Below are positions 14,010 to 14,241 of a stretch of DNA of 14,241 nucleotides, one piece after another. The DNA is from JALTDM01 sp964421355 (lineage in GTDB: Bacteria > Bacteroidota > Bacteroidia > Bacteroidales > JALTDM01). The stretch's first letter is position 1; the number at the start of each line of letters is the position of its first letter. The stretch covers positions 1-14,241 of the forward strand of contig CAYQWX010000052.1 of the NCBI GenBank assembly GCA_964421355.1, read 5' to 3'. Made by a program: the position numbers and the translations under genes. The notes under the pieces were generated by a model. The model was not told where the DNA came from and searched no databases. It saw nothing but the letters and a program-made list of their open reading frames with translations.

Positions 14010-14041
14010 TTTGGTAGTCAAATAAATAAAATTTAATTTTG
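14010..14041 (+). promoter_or_regulatory. Strong promoter, TTTG - 20 bp - TAATTTTG
   Basis: TTTG (14010-14013) and TAATTTTG (14034-14041) match both Bacteroidota promoter boxes with ideal spacing. Transcription should begin near 14046-14049 and give a leader of about 90 nt before the ATG at 14140. The leader contains a tandem TAAAATAATG/TAAAATAATA pair (14111-14130) and no obvious hairpin. Confidence 0.65.
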
Positions 14042-14139
14042 CTTATTAATAGGAAAGGAATAATGTGTCTAAAAGAACTAATATGGGGCAGATATGCAAC
14101 TATTTAACAATAAAATAATGTAAAATAATAATTAAAGCC

Positions 14140-14241
14140 ATGAAAAAATTTACATTATTCTTTTTAACGGTATTGTTGGGTGTAGGATTATTACAAGCCC
14201 AACCACAATCAATTTCTTATCAGGCAATAGTAAGAGATGCC
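14140..14241 (+). CDS. N-terminus of a secreted protein, cut by the window end
   Basis: An open frame of 34 codons runs from the ATG at 14140 to the last base. The first 21 residues (MKKFTLFFLTVLLGVGLLQA, then Q) form a clear Sec signal peptide with an n-region of two Lys, a Leu/Val-rich core and an AQA-like cleavage site. The mature start, QPQSISYQAIVRDA, resembles the 'ISYQAVVRD' opening found in many large secreted Bacteroidota proteins, often T9SS cargo. Its length and C-terminus are outside the window. It has a near-consensus promoter and a leader of about 90 nt. The reading frame is short, but the signal peptide plus promoter make it convincing. The function cannot be assigned. Confidence 0.75.
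   Translation, partial: MKKFTLFFLTVLLGVGLLQAQPQSISYQAIVRDA

Noticed and set aside
14063..14107. Short plus-strand ORF of 14 codons in the leader of the last gene
   Set aside because: It is too short, has no recognisable leader-peptide features such as a codon run, and no adjacent attenuator hairpin.
1..14241. Defence system, phage, IS element or CRISPR array
   Set aside because: No transposase, integrase, Cas, restriction or toxin-antitoxin signature and no regularly spaced repeats were seen on either strand.

Overview
The window is A+T-rich and reads as chromosomal DNA of a member of the Bacteroidota (Bacteroidia-like). Four things support this: a secreted protein with a type IX secretion (T9SS) C-terminal sorting domain; a DUF2851 protein, a family I know mainly from Bacteroidota; a SpoIIE-type phosphatase whose N-terminal edge looks like the end of a Y_Y_Y sensor module; and repeated TAnnTTTG promoter boxes (the Bacteroidota -7 element) in front of several genes. 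There is no sign of an insertion sequence, phage, CRISPR array, rRNA or tRNA, and no gene-free stretch exceeds 300 bases.

Layout. (1) 2-964, plus: 3' part of a membrane sensor with a PP2C/SpoIIE phosphatase output domain, cut by the window edge. (2) 4564-981, minus: a tight three-gene unit of DUF2851 protein, RCK-gated potassium channel and MacB/FtsX-type ABC permease (4-bp overlap, then a 6-bp gap). (3) 7381-4616, minus: complete DNA polymerase I with all three enzymatic domains apparently intact. (4) 7455-10336, plus: a T9SS-exported thioredoxin-fold protein ending in a hairpin terminator, then a lipoprotein resembling GldN/PorN, then a DedA/VTT-type membrane protein. (5) 11102-10326, minus: FkbM-type methyltransferase whose 3' end overlaps the VTT gene tail-to-tail. 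(6) 12444-11222, minus: a lipoprotein with an FmdE-like domain followed 2 bp later by an OsmC-type thiol peroxidase-like protein. (7) 13905-12650, minus: LolD/MacB-type ABC ATPase overlapping a PduO-type cob(I)alamin adenosyltransferase by 4 bp. (8) 14140 to the end, plus: start of a secreted protein with a strong promoter and a leader of about 90 nt.

How the genes fit together. Most are housekeeping or envelope genes in short operons with no single pathway. The envelope theme is strong: T9SS cargo, a possible T9SS-accessory lipoprotein, a VTT-family protein, separate ABC export permease and ATPase, and the FmdE lipoprotein/OsmC pair. The ABC ATPase (13905-13198) and the permease (2237-981) are of matching families but lie about 11 kb apart, so their pairing is only possible. 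The least described items are the exported FmdE-like lipoprotein coupled to OsmC, the DUF2851 protein with a nuclease-like residue pattern, and the GldN-like lipoprotein. I saw no clear evidence of a wholly new defence or mobile system.

Three starts were moved from upstream TTG codons to internal ATGs (9115, 11102, 13905). In two of these cases the TTG lies at or just after a promoter box, so it would leave little or no leader.
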